From contig JACZJK010000042.1 of assembly GCA_014860575.1 (NCBI GenBank), positions 62,001 to 126,000 of the forward strand: 64,000 bases of DNA, read 5' to 3'. The notes under the pieces are model-generated. The model was not told where the DNA came from. It ran no database searches and saw only the letters and a list, made by a program, of their open reading frames with translations. Positions 53,733-62,112 of this stretch are shown here, piece by piece (the first letter of the stretch is position 1; each line of letters opens with the position of its first letter). A program made the position numbers and the translations under genes. Origin of the DNA: Bacteroidales bacterium. GTDB taxonomy: Bacteria > Bacteroidota > Bacteroidia > Bacteroidales > JAAYJT01.

Positions 53733-54117
53733 AATTCAACAATTAGGAGGGTCAGAAATAACGTTGCTGAAAATTTGAATAAAAATAGGAAATAAATCAA
53801 AGGCAATATTGGTTCAGCAAAGATCACATCATTTTTTTATTAAAAAGAACAGAAAAGGGAGAGGTTCACATTCACAAGGATGGAACAGGGAGATAATCCG
53901 GTTCAGACTATATTTGAAAACGCAATGAACACATTGGCAATATAAGCTGGTGTTTACGCGAAAATGTAAATAACGAAGTACCTATCCTTCAAATTACCCA
54001 ACCAATTCCAAGACAGAGCAGGAATCATTTAACCCAAATTTATGTAAAATTGAAGTTGACTTGAACTCTTTATACATACTCTAGTTTATAAGTGTATTAA
54101 ACAAAGATTTATTAACC
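53733..54117. other. Gene-free spacer, nothing identified
   Basis: This 385-bp spacer separates the divergent yifB and the UbiA-type gene. It is AT-rich, with no ORF of note, no stable hairpin and no match to the repeats elsewhere. A single TATATTTG (-7-like) at 53909-53916 points towards the UbiA gene but lacks a -33 partner and is 200 bases away. Confidence 0.5.
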
Positions 54118-55044
54118 ATGAGTACAAAACCTGGTATCGCCAAAATGGTCAGAGCACAATTTCTGAGCTCAATTGTTGCCCCAATTATAGTGGGTACATT
54201 GTTGAGCGTTTATATTAACGGTAGTCTGGACGTTATCAACTTTATAATCGTATTGGTCATCGGAATCGGCCTGCACGTAGCCACCAATGTGTACAATGAT
54301 ATATACGACACCATCCAGGGTACCGATAAAGTGAATGTACACCGCAATGAAGCCAGTGGCGGATCAGGCGTCTTGCTCGACAATCCTGCACTTTTTGGTA
54401 AAATGTATTTTCTTGCCCGTGCCGGCCTGCTAGTGGCGCTTGCAGGAACCATTGCGCTTACATTTCTCATAAGCCGGGAATTGTGGCCATATTTATGGGG
54501 ATTATTTTTGCTTTCGGCATTTTTTAGCAAGTATTATACTGCTCCTCCCATCAAGCTTGCCTATCGGGGCTTGGGCGAGTTTTTCGTTTGGCTTGCATTT
54601 GGACCAATGGCTATTCTCATTGCCACCGTAGGCCAGGGTATTGGTTTTCATCCTATGGTGCTTCTACTTATGCCCATTACAGGGCTAAGCACCTCATCCA
54701 TTTTACTGGCTGGCCAATTGATTGATTTGGATGCCGACCGCGATGGCGGAAAGCATGGAGTGGCATCACGCATGGGCACCCGCTTTACATCGGTATTATA
54801 TATTTTGGTGCAACTTGCCATAGTCGCCAACATTATTGCGCTTTATTTTTATTACCCCGGAAACACCTGGGCATTGCTCTTGGCTCTGATTCCCTATGTA
54901 TTCATATTTCCGAAGGCAGCGGGTATCATTCTTAAACACCATGATGATGCGGATAAAATTAAAGTTGGTGCAAAATTCACCGTACTTGTTCATATAGCAT
55001 TTTCCTTCCTGCTGATTGTGGGGTTTTTGATTTATTTGATTTAA
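54118..55044 (+). CDS. menA: UbiA family prenyltransferase (MenA-like)
   Basis: A 308-residue protein with about eight or nine membrane helices. The two prenyl-diphosphate/Mg binding motifs are NVYNDIYDTIQGTD (about residues 58-71) and DLDADRDGGKHGVASRMG (about 203-220). It attaches a prenyl chain to an aromatic acceptor, most likely 1,4-dihydroxy-2-naphthoate in menaquinone synthesis, in the inner membrane. The length and the first motif fit MenA better than UbiA or heme O synthase, but other acceptors are possible. No other men gene is near. It converges on a fused prenol-kinase-like gene. Confidence 0.82.
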   Translation: MSTKPGIAKMVRAQFLSSIVAPIIVGTLLSVYINGSLDVINFIIVLVIGIGLHVATNVYNDIYDTIQGTDKVNVHRNEASGGSGVLLDNPALFGKMYFLARAGLLVALAGTIALTFLISRELWPYLWGLFLLSAFFSKYYTAPPIKLAYRGLGEFFVWLAFGPMAILIATVGQGIGFHPMVLLLMPITGLSTSSILLAGQLIDLDADRDGGKHGVASRMGTRFTSVLYILVQLAIVANIIALYFYYPGNTWALLLALIPYVFIFPKAAGIILKHHDDADKIKVGAKFTVLVHIAFSFLLIVGFLIYLI

Positions 55045-55140
55045 AAGGTGTTTCTCAAAACGGCAAGTTGATACCCTTGTTATTTTGGGATCCGACAATG
55101 CATAAGCTTGTTGAAATTCCAAATTTTTTGTGACGCAATG

Positions 55141-56499
55141 TTAGAATAGATATCTCAACAAAAGAAAAAACAGAAAGGCCGTAAACGAGCCACCAAGGTT
55201 TACAATATCATTGGGCGACAATGATTCCTGGTTTATCCTGTTCTGAAAATAGAGCCGGTTCAACAACTTCCCTTCTACAAAAGTACCCAGCAAGGTATCG
55301 GCAAAACATGCCATAAATGCTGAAAATGAAAGCAATGAAATGACTTCCCAGTTCCATTCACCAAAAAATAGGTAAAAAGAGACTGAAGAAATAAAAAATG
55401 CGCCTGCCATTGCTGCCAGCGTTCCAAAAAATGAAATTCCTCCTGTGATCCCAGCTTCATGGAAACGAAAATCAGCCAGGGAAAAACTGCGTCTATTTAA
55501 TAAGGGACCTATTTCACTGGCCCAGGTGTCAGCGGTAACGGCAGCCACAAAAGCAATGAAAAAGTAAATGAAAATTTCATTTTGAGTAATTAGAAACAAA
55601 GCCGAGCTGACAAGCGCCCATAAAATATTAGCCGTAACCTGCCATACATTTCTGCTGCCGGATTCTTTTTTCTTCTTCTTTAATCCCGAATGAATTTTTG
55701 TGAAAGCCACCGAAGTAATGAAAAACATCAGCACCGGCAGAAACCATTTCCATCCAATAACACCCAACAGATAAAACCCCAGCAAGAATGAAACAAAGCT
55801 TCCGATGCGGGACAGGATGCGTAATTTATACAAGAAAAAACTTCCTGCTGCCATAATTAGCAACACTCCAAAAAGGAATAAATAATCTGCTTGTTGGGTC
55901 TGGGTTAGTTTCAAAACTATTGCCAGTCCAACGGGAATTGTAAAATTATCAGAACCCCGCCATGAAGCAAGCTCAAGAATTACTGCAAGAAAGAGCAGCG
56001 TGGCCATGAAAAATATATCGGCAGTAAGATTGGAGGGCAAAAAGATGTAAAAAATGATGAGCGCTGAAAAGACGTATCCCACAATGCCATGCATGCTTTT
56101 TTTGTCATGTAGGATAATTACAATCTGATTTCCATTTTTAATCTGCCCGGCAAAATTTGCCAATGTATCCGAAACCGTAAGAACCAACAGGCTGGTTTGA
56201 AAGTAAAAAACAGGCATGTTATATAGAATCAGAAAGGACGATAAAATCCCAAGAGGATAAAAAAGTGTACCAAAGCTTTTATAAGTTGTTTTGTGAAGCA
56301 GATTAAGCTTCTTGTAGTTAAACGTCAGAAAAGAAAAAAATGATCCTGCAATAATGAGCCACAAAAGAGTTTCCCTTTGTAAAAGAAAAGTGAGAGCAAC
56401 GATCATCAGACCTGTAATCAGGTGTGTTAATTTTCTGATGACCAAACTTTTGGGATAAGTCATGAAAAACTTGTCAGCGTATGAATAAGCAACAGTCAT
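55141..56499 (-). CDS. Fused phytol/dolichol-kinase-like and DUF92 (VTE6-like) protein
   Basis: A 452-residue polytopic membrane protein with two halves. The first (about 1-210) resembles the CTP-dependent prenol kinases (RKLTHLITGLM near the start, DTLANFAGQIKNGN and the KKSMHGIVGYVFSALII block). The second (about 215-452) is a DUF92 domain (VTADTWASEIGPLLN, then GITGGISFFGTLAAMAGA, FADTLLGTFVEGK). In plants and cyanobacteria the matching separate enzymes VTE5 and VTE6 phosphorylate phytol in two steps to phytyl diphosphate. A fusion would thus convert a prenol to its diphosphate. The UbiA-type gene next to it would use such a product. An alternative ATG lies 12 codons downstream. Confidence 0.78.
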   Translation of the reverse strand: MTVAYSYADKFFMTYPKSLVIRKLTHLITGLMIVALTFLLQRETLLWLIIAGSFFSFLTFNYKKLNLLHKTTYKSFGTLFYPLGILSSFLILYNMPVFYFQTSLLVLTVSDTLANFAGQIKNGNQIVIILHDKKSMHGIVGYVFSALIIFYIFLPSNLTADIFFMATLLFLAVILELASWRGSDNFTIPVGLAIVLKLTQTQQADYLFLFGVLLIMAAGSFFLYKLRILSRIGSFVSFLLGFYLLGVIGWKWFLPVLMFFITSVAFTKIHSGLKKKKKESGSRNVWQVTANILWALVSSALFLITQNEIFIYFFIAFVAAVTADTWASEIGPLLNRRSFSLADFRFHEAGITGGISFFGTLAAMAGAFFISSVSFYLFFGEWNWEVISLLSFSAFMACFADTLLGTFVEGKLLNRLYFQNRINQESLSPNDIVNLGGSFTAFLFFLLLRYLF

Positions 56500-56544
56500 T
56501 TACTGTCATTTGTTTCAGAAGCTTAAAGTTTCCTTGCATAATCG

Positions 56545-56575
56545 CCTTCGGTGTCGCCGATTATCCTGAGGAACA
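56545..56575. repeat. Hairpin after the LytTR gene
   Basis: ATAATCG pairs with CGATTAT across about 12 bases in the 111-bp spacer 56500-56610 between the LytTR stop and the DUF92 gene start. There is no T run; it may be a weak terminator of the LytTR gene. Confidence 0.35.
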
Positions 56576-56610
56576 AGCATCACAATGCAGGGCGTGAAAA
56601 CTGTTCAAAT

Positions 56611-57099
56611 TTAAAAAAGAAAGCTTTCGAGGTCGCCGGCGATCCTTTCCTGCCTGATGAAATCCACAGGAATTTTCACACCATCATTCAATTCCAGGAA
56701 GGGTTCTTCACCAAATTGCAGCTTCATGATTGCTGAAATGCTGACCAGGTGATCATGATGGACTCTTAAAAATCCATGTTCTCCCAGTTTATTCTGCCAA
56801 TAACGAATGTCTTCGTTGGTTCGCAAGGAATTGGAATTGCTAAGAATTAGCAGTGACTTCCCCCGGATTGCCTCAACCCTGATGATTTCCGAAAAACTCA
56901 CAAGATAATTGCTCCCTCCTGACTTTACGGTAAGCTTCTTTTGTCCGGGTATTTCCGTGATGCTATCAAGCAATAATTGCTTAGGTAAAGAATTTCCGGT
57001 AATTGCAACATCATACTGCACATGCGTACCAAGCAACTTCAGGAAATTCTCAAGCGATGGCTTGCATTTGGTATCGTCAATGATGATGATGCGTTGCAT
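56611..57099 (-). CDS. LytTR-type DNA-binding regulator with vestigial receiver part
   Basis: A 162-residue protein. The last 105 residues are a LytTR DNA-binding domain (KKLTVKSGGSNYLVSFSEIIRVEA, LRTNEDIRYWQNKLGEHGFLRVHHDHLVSISAI). The N-terminal 50 residues begin like a receiver domain (QRIIIIDDTKCKPSLENFLKLLG) but end before any phosphoacceptor region, so phosphorylation control seems lost or moved to another signal. The family binds direct repeats upstream of targets and often controls surface and extracellular functions. It follows the beta-helix T9SS protein gene by 33 bp on the same strand and may be co-transcribed with it. Confidence 0.8.
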   Translation of the reverse strand: MQRIIIIDDTKCKPSLENFLKLLGTHVQYDVAITGNSLPKQLLLDSITEIPGQKKLTVKSGGSNYLVSFSEIIRVEAIRGKSLLILSNSNSLRTNEDIRYWQNKLGEHGFLRVHHDHLVSISAIMKLQFGEEPFLELNDGVKIPVDFIRQERIAGDLESFLF

Positions 57100-57132
57100 A
57101 ATAGTTAAATTTTACCCTGACAGGGCTAATAT

Positions 57133-58995
57133 TTAAAGCTTTATCAGTTTCTTTACTGAAGTACTGCCATTGGTTTGAACCCTGCAAAAATAGATGCCGG
57201 GTGGCAAAAGACTAATATCTATCTCTATTACTCCATTGTTACGCTGTGTAAGAGTTCGATCTTTATGGCATTTCATAATCTTTCCAGAAATGTCCATGAT
57301 TTCAACAGTATGAACAGAAACTCTCCAGTTATCAAATATCAGCTTGACCTTTGAGTGGGTCGGGTTGGGGTACAACATGATATCAGTTACCTCGTATTCC
57401 TCAATGCTGAATGACTGTATCGGCTCAAACATGACCAGTGCTCTGGACGGGTCGTCCATGGCATCATAAATATCAAACTGTCCGACTTCTTCTTCGGTGT
57501 CATGCGACCATTCGTTATTCTGCGCCCAAATAGTATCGACAAAGGCAGCGGAGGTTTCCACATAAAGATCATAGCCACCATTGTCCTTGATAATATTATA
57601 GCCTGTACCCGGCTCCTTCAGGCTGCCCATTGGGCAGTTTCCTTTCGTCCAGATACCGTGACCGCCATTGTTCCGGATGATATTGTAATTCAACCTGATG
57701 GCGTTGGTGTCTCCATATTCCGGTTGATAATCCAGGACCATGCCGTCGCCGATGCAATACTCCACCCGGTTGCTGTCGACATACCCCGAAACACTTTGTA
57801 GGTATAGACCAAAGTGCGAATCCTCAATCTCGTTTTTATCAAATTCATTCGAAGCGATGGCCGACAGGTAAACCCCATAAGCGCCGCCGCTGATCTTGTT
57901 GCCCTTCATCCCCCCGAAAGAAGTCGATCGCACATGGATTGCGCACACCGCTAACGTATCTTCTTCAAAAGGCAAGCCGGAGGATTCAAAATACGGCAGG
58001 GTTATGGTGTTGTTTTCAAAATATCCCCCTGCTGTTGTTTTTAGCCTGATCCCGGCTACCGAGCCATCGGTGTGGATTTCATTATCCTTAATTTTGATAT
58101 CCCCTGCTATTGCTTTGAAGTTTATTCCGCCATTCAGAAAAGTATTTTCTTCTATCACCGATTCGGAAAGTGCCGTATATGTAGCTGAAAGAGAACCTTG
58201 CTGAACCTGGTTTCCTGTGAAACGAAAACCGCTGTGAGCTACGGCATACATTCTGATGCCACCGCCTACCTGGTTATTCGAGATCAAATCAGGGTCCGAG
58301 GCCGTTGAAAGAATTACCAAGCTGTCTGAAATCGTGTTACCTGTGATAAAGATCGTATCACTTTTAGATACCGTTCTCACTCTCAGGCTTCCGGTTACCT
58401 GGTTGCCTTCGAGCCTTATTAAGCCGTCGGATGAAGTGCTGCAAACCCATAGTCCAGCTCCAGTTTCACAATCAATAACCTCCCTTCTGGCAGCGCATGA
58501 TGCACTCTCAATGTGAATACTGTCCGTGACTATGCTGTTCTTTAACACTATCCGGCCTGTTTCGCTCACTGAGGGGGTGTTATCGTTCAGGACCTGCAGG
58601 CCGCATTCCAAGATTGAAAGTGGTGTTTGTGTATAACCGCTGTCGCTGTGCATGATGTTTTCGCACCACAGGTTCCTGATCAGCACGAGCAAGGTATCCA
58701 GTTTTGATGAGAGGATGAATCTTCCTTCCACCATTGTGGAGAAACGGCTTTCCCCTGCAATGGAGACGCATTTCTCAATGAGAATCGGATCCTCAGGATA
58801 ATTACCGGGAAAAACTGAGATTGAATCGCCATTCTGGGAGAGTTGTAACCCCTCCAGGATGGTGTTGAACGGGTGCGCCATCGTCCCGTCCTCAATGCCA
58901 GTGTTGTTCGAGGCATCGACGTATATCACCTGCTGGGCGAGTGAAGTGTGAAGAGTGAACAGTAAGCAAAGAAGGAGGATTTGGGATATTTTCAT
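57133..58995 (-). CDS. Secreted right-handed beta-helix protein with T9SS sorting tail
   Basis: A 620-residue T9SS cargo protein: signal peptide (KISQILLLCLLFTLHTSLAQ), then VIYVDASNNTGIEDGTMAHPFNTILEGL, the usual start of a parallel beta-helix (DUF1565/NosD-like). Helix rungs follow with repeated N and V/I/G patterns (DNEIHTDGSVAGIRLKTTAGG, NKISGGAYGVYLSAIASN, NKNEIEDSHFGLYLQ). The last 85 residues are the type A sorting domain (DIMLYPNPTHSKVKLIF ... GIYFCRVQTNGSTSVKKLIKL). Such proteins may bind or cut polysaccharides, but no catalytic residues are evident. The ATG at 58995 starts the signal peptide; the further 18 codons to 59049 are rejected. Confidence 0.82.
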   Translation of the reverse strand: MKISQILLLCLLFTLHTSLAQQVIYVDASNNTGIEDGTMAHPFNTILEGLQLSQNGDSISVFPGNYPEDPILIEKCVSIAGESRFSTMVEGRFILSSKLDTLLVLIRNLWCENIMHSDSGYTQTPLSILECGLQVLNDNTPSVSETGRIVLKNSIVTDSIHIESASCAARREVIDCETGAGLWVCSTSSDGLIRLEGNQVTGSLRVRTVSKSDTIFITGNTISDSLVILSTASDPDLISNNQVGGGIRMYAVAHSGFRFTGNQVQQGSLSATYTALSESVIEENTFLNGGINFKAIAGDIKIKDNEIHTDGSVAGIRLKTTAGGYFENNTITLPYFESSGLPFEEDTLAVCAIHVRSTSFGGMKGNKISGGAYGVYLSAIASNEFDKNEIEDSHFGLYLQSVSGYVDSNRVEYCIGDGMVLDYQPEYGDTNAIRLNYNIIRNNGGHGIWTKGNCPMGSLKEPGTGYNIIKDNGGYDLYVETSAAFVDTIWAQNNEWSHDTEEEVGQFDIYDAMDDPSRALVMFEPIQSFSIEEYEVTDIMLYPNPTHSKVKLIFDNWRVSVHTVEIMDISGKIMKCHKDRTLTQRNNGVIEIDISLLPPGIYFCRVQTNGSTSVKKLIKL

Positions 58996-58996
58996 A

Positions 58997-59080
58997 GCGT
59001 CATGTTTTTCTCTGTGATTTTGCGTCTCCGCGGTTTTGTTATTTGCCACAGAAGCACAGAGAAACAGAGGGATTACTATT
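58997..59080. repeat. Short-period CACAGAG-type tract
   Basis: The spacer between two T9SS cargo genes carries TTTCTCTGTGATTTTGCGTC (59007-59026) and ACAGAAGCACAGAGAAACAG (59049-59068), near-complementary CACAGAG/CTCTGTG words that could pair. It is of the same phrase-like character as the other spacers. Confidence 0.5.
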
Positions 59081-59108
59081 TGGTATTATGTTTTTATTAA
59101 TCCTTAAT

Positions 59109-61997
59109 TTATATTTTGATGATTTTCTTTACGATTATTTGATTTTCAGGATAGATTCTCGCAAAATATATTCCCGACGGCAATTCACTCATATCAAAAA
59201 TAATTTCTCCTTCTCCTCTTCTCCCTATCTCCTTTTCGAAAACCACCTTACCAAACAGATCAACTATTTCAACTTTGAGTTTTGAATTTTGGAATTTGGA
59301 ATTTGCGATTTGAAATTTCCCTCGTGTAGGGTTAGGAAATACCACCACGCCTCCGCACCTCCATGCCTCCATGCCTCCCTGCTCATCAACCCCTGTCGCG
59401 ATATCAACCGTCGCCACCCAGTCTTTTTCAGTCTGGCCATTACCGGAGGTCACTACATAGGTGAACGGGTAGGTGAAGTCCTGCATCATGCCGCCGGGGG
59501 GATCAACCGTTGCATCCGGGGAAAGGAAAATTTCGGGGATCAACTGGCTGACATCGGTTCCTTCCTCAACAATGACATGAACGGTTTGTGCGTCTTCATC
59601 AATTTCTGCCGGTTGCACCTGCTGGTCGACGACAAAATCGATCATATTGGCTTCTCCGGAGGGGAATCCTTCCAGCACACCGTAGCGGTATAAGGTCCCA
59701 TTGTTTCCAATGGCCCAGGCATGGTGGGCATCGGAGGCAAACACATCCGTCAGGTAACCGTCTGTCACGTGGTCGGCAAAAAAATGCACGGTATCGGCAT
59801 TTCCATTGGCACACATCAGCACATCGCCACTGCTGGTGACAGCCCAGATAGTATCAAGGCCGGATGTGAATACACCAAGGACCGATGCAAGGGTATCTTC
59901 ATAGTAGGTTTGAAGCATACCTTCTCTCAGGCGTAACATTTTCCCTCCATAGCTGATCCAGGCCTGGTTGTGTCTGTTAAACTGGATATCACCAAAGCAG
60001 GGGAAATATTGCGCTCCACCGTAAAAAGTCCAGGTGTCATTGTCATAGATCATTTTCCGGCCAAAGCATCCTGTGGTCCATCCATAATCGTTGGAGCCAA
60101 AGGCGATACCGTCCCAGTCGGTATAGGTGCCGCTGTTTTGTGGTACAAGGCCTGTTTCGGTAATTTCAGCAATCCAGCCTTCCACGCAGCCACACCAGCC
60201 CATCGATCCATCGGGTGAAAAACCTATGCTCAGGATCTGGCCGGGCGACAAGCCAAAGAAATTCCAGTTCTGACCTCCATCGGTCGTTTTGCAGAGCAAT
60301 CCGCTTTCTCCGCCGGCATAGCCTGTTTCGGAGGACAACATGTAAATGGCATGGTTCGCACCCAATGTTGTCTGTACATCCCAGGTTTCCCCACCATCCG
60401 CAGTGTGGTAGATTTCATTATAAAAGCAGCTATTAGTGATCCAGCCTTCGTTGCCGATGAACCAGAGGCTGGAGAGACAGCCTCCGGCTGCACCTCCTAC
60501 AGGAAAGAGGTTCTCGCTGATATCCACCCAGCCATAAGCCCGCGTGTAAGAGGCATCGAAGTCACAGGTGGAGGTGCTGTTGTTCAGGTCGACGCTGTAA
60601 CTTAACGGATCGAAGCGCGCGTATTTATGGGTAGGGGTGACAGTATAATTCCCATCCGGGAGATGGTTGAATTCATACTCCCCGTTAAGGTTGGCTCGGA
60701 TAAAGCTGCTGATGGGTCCGCTCAGGTAAACCTCGGCGTGGGGATAGGGATTGCTGTCAAGTGTTATGGTTCCATTGATGGAAGAAGTGGGCAGGGGGGT
60801 GTTGTCGGTCCGCACGGGCCAGACATGCCAGTCGGCCGTTTTCAAATACTGCAGCCGGTTGCCGCCTCCCATCATGCCATCGGTAAACCATACGATCCAG
60901 GCCTGGTCGGTTTCATCCGCGCGTGTCGTGGAGGTCCAGTAAGAAAGATCGAAGTTGAACCCCATGAGATTGGTAAACGGGTACTGTTCAGGCATCGCTG
61001 GATTATTCCGGCTCATGTCCACCAGGCTGGTCATCTCATTACGGTTGGGCATGCGCCAGTCGCTATGGCCCAGGTAGTTCTCCGAGTTCAACAGGGCGAT
61101 GTAGTCCAGGGCATGCTGCCAGTTGATGGCCCCGTCGACCCATTGGTTGGTGTCGAATTCCGGGTCGCGGGTGAGCATCAGGTTGGCGTCCTTGGTCCAC
61201 ATCAGCCCGGTAAGGCGGTCGGTGACGGTGCCGTTGTTGTTGTCGACGAGCCGTGGTGTGGGCCATTCGGTCCCTTCCGCCAGGAAACCATCATCCCCCG
61301 GATAGAATGTGTAACGCTGGCCGGTGGCCGGGTTTTGCACCGACCCCGGATTTCCGCTGTCACGGACAGGAAGAAGGTAGTATTTCCAATTCGTGCCGCC
61401 GCTAATCTCAGGATCTTTTGCAAAATCCTCCGTTTCTCCGGCGGGGTTGATGATGTTGGAATGGGCGTAATGCTCCTGTAGCAGGACAGTGATGGCCAGG
61501 CTGCGCATTTGCTCCGAAGTGGTGGATGACCAGTAAACGTCTTTCAGGTTGATAAACGGATGATCCGGTGGCAGGGCAATGTCCGGATATCCAAGGTTGA
61601 CCAGGGATTTCATTTCCACCATATTGGGCATGCGCCAGTCGTTGTGCCCCAGGTAATTTTCACTGTTGAGTAGTTCCATATAATCCAGTGCCGTTTTCCA
61701 ATCGATATCACCATCCCCCGGCGTCCGGTCCTGATCGAAGTCCGGGTTACGGGTGGCGATGAGGTTGGCGTCCTTTGTCCACATCAACCCGGTGAATGAA
61801 TCGGTTACCGAACCATCGCCATTATCGGTGAAGCGGTTGTCAGGGATGGGTACTCCCATCTGTAGGTCGCCGTCGTCACCGGGGTAATAGCTGGTGTTCT
61901 GGCCGGTGGCGGGGAGCTGAATGATGCCCTGCTGACTATGAGCGTAGGGCATAGAGAATAGGGCTAAGAGCAGAAGGAGGATGTAGGGTTTTTTCAT
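59109..61997 (-). CDS. Large secreted DUF1566/Ycf48-like protein with T9SS sorting tail
   Basis: A 962-residue cargo protein: signal peptide (KKPYILLLLLALFSMPYAHS), two tandem DUF1566/Lcl-type modules (residues about 40-215 and 225-405; repeated blocks TGLMWTKDANL, LNSENYLGHNDWRMPN and LNSENYLGHSDWRMPN), a carboxypeptidase-regulatory-like beta domain (about 410-485), a Ycf48-like beta-propeller (about 490-780; TADGGETWDVQTTLGANH, TTDGGQNWNFFG), a further beta domain and the type A sorting tail (VVVFPNPTRGKFQI ... GIYFARIYPENQIIVKKIIKI). Function unknown; surface binding is likely. The DUF1566/propeller part is markedly GC-richer than its neighbours. The tail linker holds a drifting repeat, IANSKFQNSKLK. 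Confidence 0.82.
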   Translation of the reverse strand: MKKPYILLLLLALFSMPYAHSQQGIIQLPATGQNTSYYPGDDGDLQMGVPIPDNRFTDNGDGSVTDSFTGLMWTKDANLIATRNPDFDQDRTPGDGDIDWKTALDYMELLNSENYLGHNDWRMPNMVEMKSLVNLGYPDIALPPDHPFINLKDVYWSSTTSEQMRSLAITVLLQEHYAHSNIINPAGETEDFAKDPEISGGTNWKYYLLPVRDSGNPGSVQNPATGQRYTFYPGDDGFLAEGTEWPTPRLVDNNNGTVTDRLTGLMWTKDANLMLTRDPEFDTNQWVDGAINWQHALDYIALLNSENYLGHSDWRMPNRNEMTSLVDMSRNNPAMPEQYPFTNLMGFNFDLSYWTSTTRADETDQAWIVWFTDGMMGGGNRLQYLKTADWHVWPVRTDNTPLPTSSINGTITLDSNPYPHAEVYLSGPISSFIRANLNGEYEFNHLPDGNYTVTPTHKYARFDPLSYSVDLNNSTSTCDFDASYTRAYGWVDISENLFPVGGAAGGCLSSLWFIGNEGWITNSCFYNEIYHTADGGETWDVQTTLGANHAIYMLSSETGYAGGESGLLCKTTDGGQNWNFFGLSPGQILSIGFSPDGSMGWCGCVEGWIAEITETGLVPQNSGTYTDWDGIAFGSNDYGWTTGCFGRKMIYDNDTWTFYGGAQYFPCFGDIQFNRHNQAWISYGGKMLRLREGMLQTYYEDTLASVLGVFTSGLDTIWAVTSSGDVLMCANGNADTVHFFADHVTDGYLTDVFASDAHHAWAIGNNGTLYRYGVLEGFPSGEANMIDFVVDQQVQPAEIDEDAQTVHVIVEEGTDVSQLIPEIFLSPDATVDPPGGMMQDFTYPFTYVVTSGNGQTEKDWVATVDIATGVDEQGGMEAWRCGGVVVFPNPTRGKFQIANSKFQNSKLKVEIVDLFGKVVFEKEIGRRGEGEIIFDMSELPSGIYFARIYPENQIIVKKIIKI

Positions 61998-62034
61998 GGC
62001 TTGATTTTTTTAGAGCACTTGGATCCAGATATCT

Positions 62035-62105
62035 ATCGGGACGGATGCGGCGGATTTACACGGATTTTGATCCGCGATTATCCGTTGTATCCGAGTCATT
62101 CGCGT
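62035..62105. repeat. Short-period CGGATTT-type tract
   Basis: Drifting CGGATTTACACGGATTTT-like words (62051-62070) and their near complement ATCCGCGATTATCCGTTGTA (62072-62091) fill the spacer between two T9SS cargo genes. Related words occur at 30108-30136. Confidence 0.5.
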
Positions 62106-62112
62106 TCTATTA

